Shown: piece after piece, positions 5,645 through 5,789 of the stretch
Position numbering within the stretch: the stretch's first letter is position 1
Layout of the letters: every line of letters starts with the position of its first letter
DNA from: an uncultured Rhodospirillales bacterium
Lineage (GTDB): Bacteria > Pseudomonadota > Alphaproteobacteria > Rhodospirillales > Casp-alpha2
Length of the DNA: 5,789 bases
Direction: 5' to 3'
Assembly (NCBI GenBank): GCA_938074585.1
Contig: CALJEW010000002.1
Coordinates: 1 to 5,789 of the forward strand
Made by a program: the position numbers and the translations under genes
Notes under the pieces: generated by a model
Seen by the model: only the letters and a program-made list of their open reading frames with translations
Told to the model about the DNA's origin: nothing
Database searches by the model: none

Positions 5645-5789
5645 ATGCCAGCCGACCAATACGGCAAGTCTTTATCTGGTTTAGGCTTTAATTTTTTGTT
5701 GGTAGATATCGAAACAGCCGTCGCATATCAGACGAAGTCACTTGTTGCCAAAGTTATTTATTCGGACCTGGACATTACCATTTTAGAAG
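5645..5789 (+). CDS. Probable VOC/glyoxalase-fold protein, 5' part only
   Basis: An open frame starts at ATG 5645 and runs off the window after 48 residues without a stop. It reads MPADQYGKSLSGLGFN, then FLLVDIETAVAYQTKSLV and AKVIYSDLDITILE. The pattern of a short M-P-x-D-x-Y-G-x-S-L leader, a beta strand with LLV-D, a helix (ETAVAYQTKSL) and a strand ending in Y-x-D-x-D resembles the first beta-alpha-beta unit of VOC (glyoxalase/bleomycin-resistance/dioxygenase) proteins. Many bacterial members open with MPADEYGRSLRGFGVNLLV-like text. These are metal-dependent enzymes or binding proteins, and the substrate cannot be told from this fragment. GGTGATC (5633-5639) is a seven-base match to the anti-Shine-Dalgarno complement, five bases before the ATG, and decides the start. 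It is divergent from the repeat-protein gene. Confidence 0.65.
   Translation, partial: MPADQYGKSLSGLGFNFLLVDIETAVAYQTKSLVAKVIYSDLDITILE

Overview
The window carries a compact bacterial selenocysteine module. selA and selB, translationally coupled through an ATGA overlap, are followed 29 bases later by selC, the gene for tRNA-Sec with a UCA anticodon. Facing away from selA across a 91-base gap is a selenoprotein of the glycine/sarcosine/betaine/D-proline reductase component B family (GrdB/PrdB-like). Naive gene calling would split it into two proteins, because an in-frame UGA (970-968, minus strand) encodes selenocysteine. The codon sits in the motif U-P-F-C, is flanked on both sides by conserved family sequence, and is followed by a small hairpin suited to be a SECIS element. 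So the Sec synthase, the Sec elongation factor, the Sec tRNA and a Sec-using client all lie within about 4.9 kb. selD is not in the window.

Layout from left to right: (1) bases 183-1, minus strand: the 5' part of an adenosine/adenine deaminase gene, broken by two in-frame TAA codons and cut by the window edge. (2) 1429-215, minus strand: the selenoprotein, 404 residues with Sec154. (3) 1430-1520: a divergent, AT-rich promoter region. (4) 1521-2954 selA, 2951-4903 selB and 4933-5028 selC, all plus strand. (5) 5449-5039, minus strand: a small protein made mostly of four 23-residue HREDGPA-type repeats, convergent with selC. (6) 5450-5644: an AT-rich divergent gap with a short direct repeat and a short palindrome. 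(7) 5645 to the end, plus strand: the beginning of a probable glyoxalase/VOC-fold protein.

Organism: the 8-bp acceptor plus 5-bp T stem of the tRNA and the SelA/SelB type are bacterial. The style of the selenoprotein, SelA and SelB, together with near-balanced base composition and AT-rich gaps, suggests a proteobacterium, perhaps a marine or other free-living alphaproteobacterium. This is inference from remembered family resemblance, not a search result.

How the genes would work together: SelA converts Ser-tRNA-Sec (from selC) to Sec-tRNA-Sec. SelB carries it to ribosomes at UGA codons marked by a SECIS hairpin. The divergent GrdB/PrdB-like protein is the only client visible here. The repeat protein, VOC protein and deaminase remnant have no evident link to selenium. 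No integrase, transposase, CRISPR array or phage module was seen.
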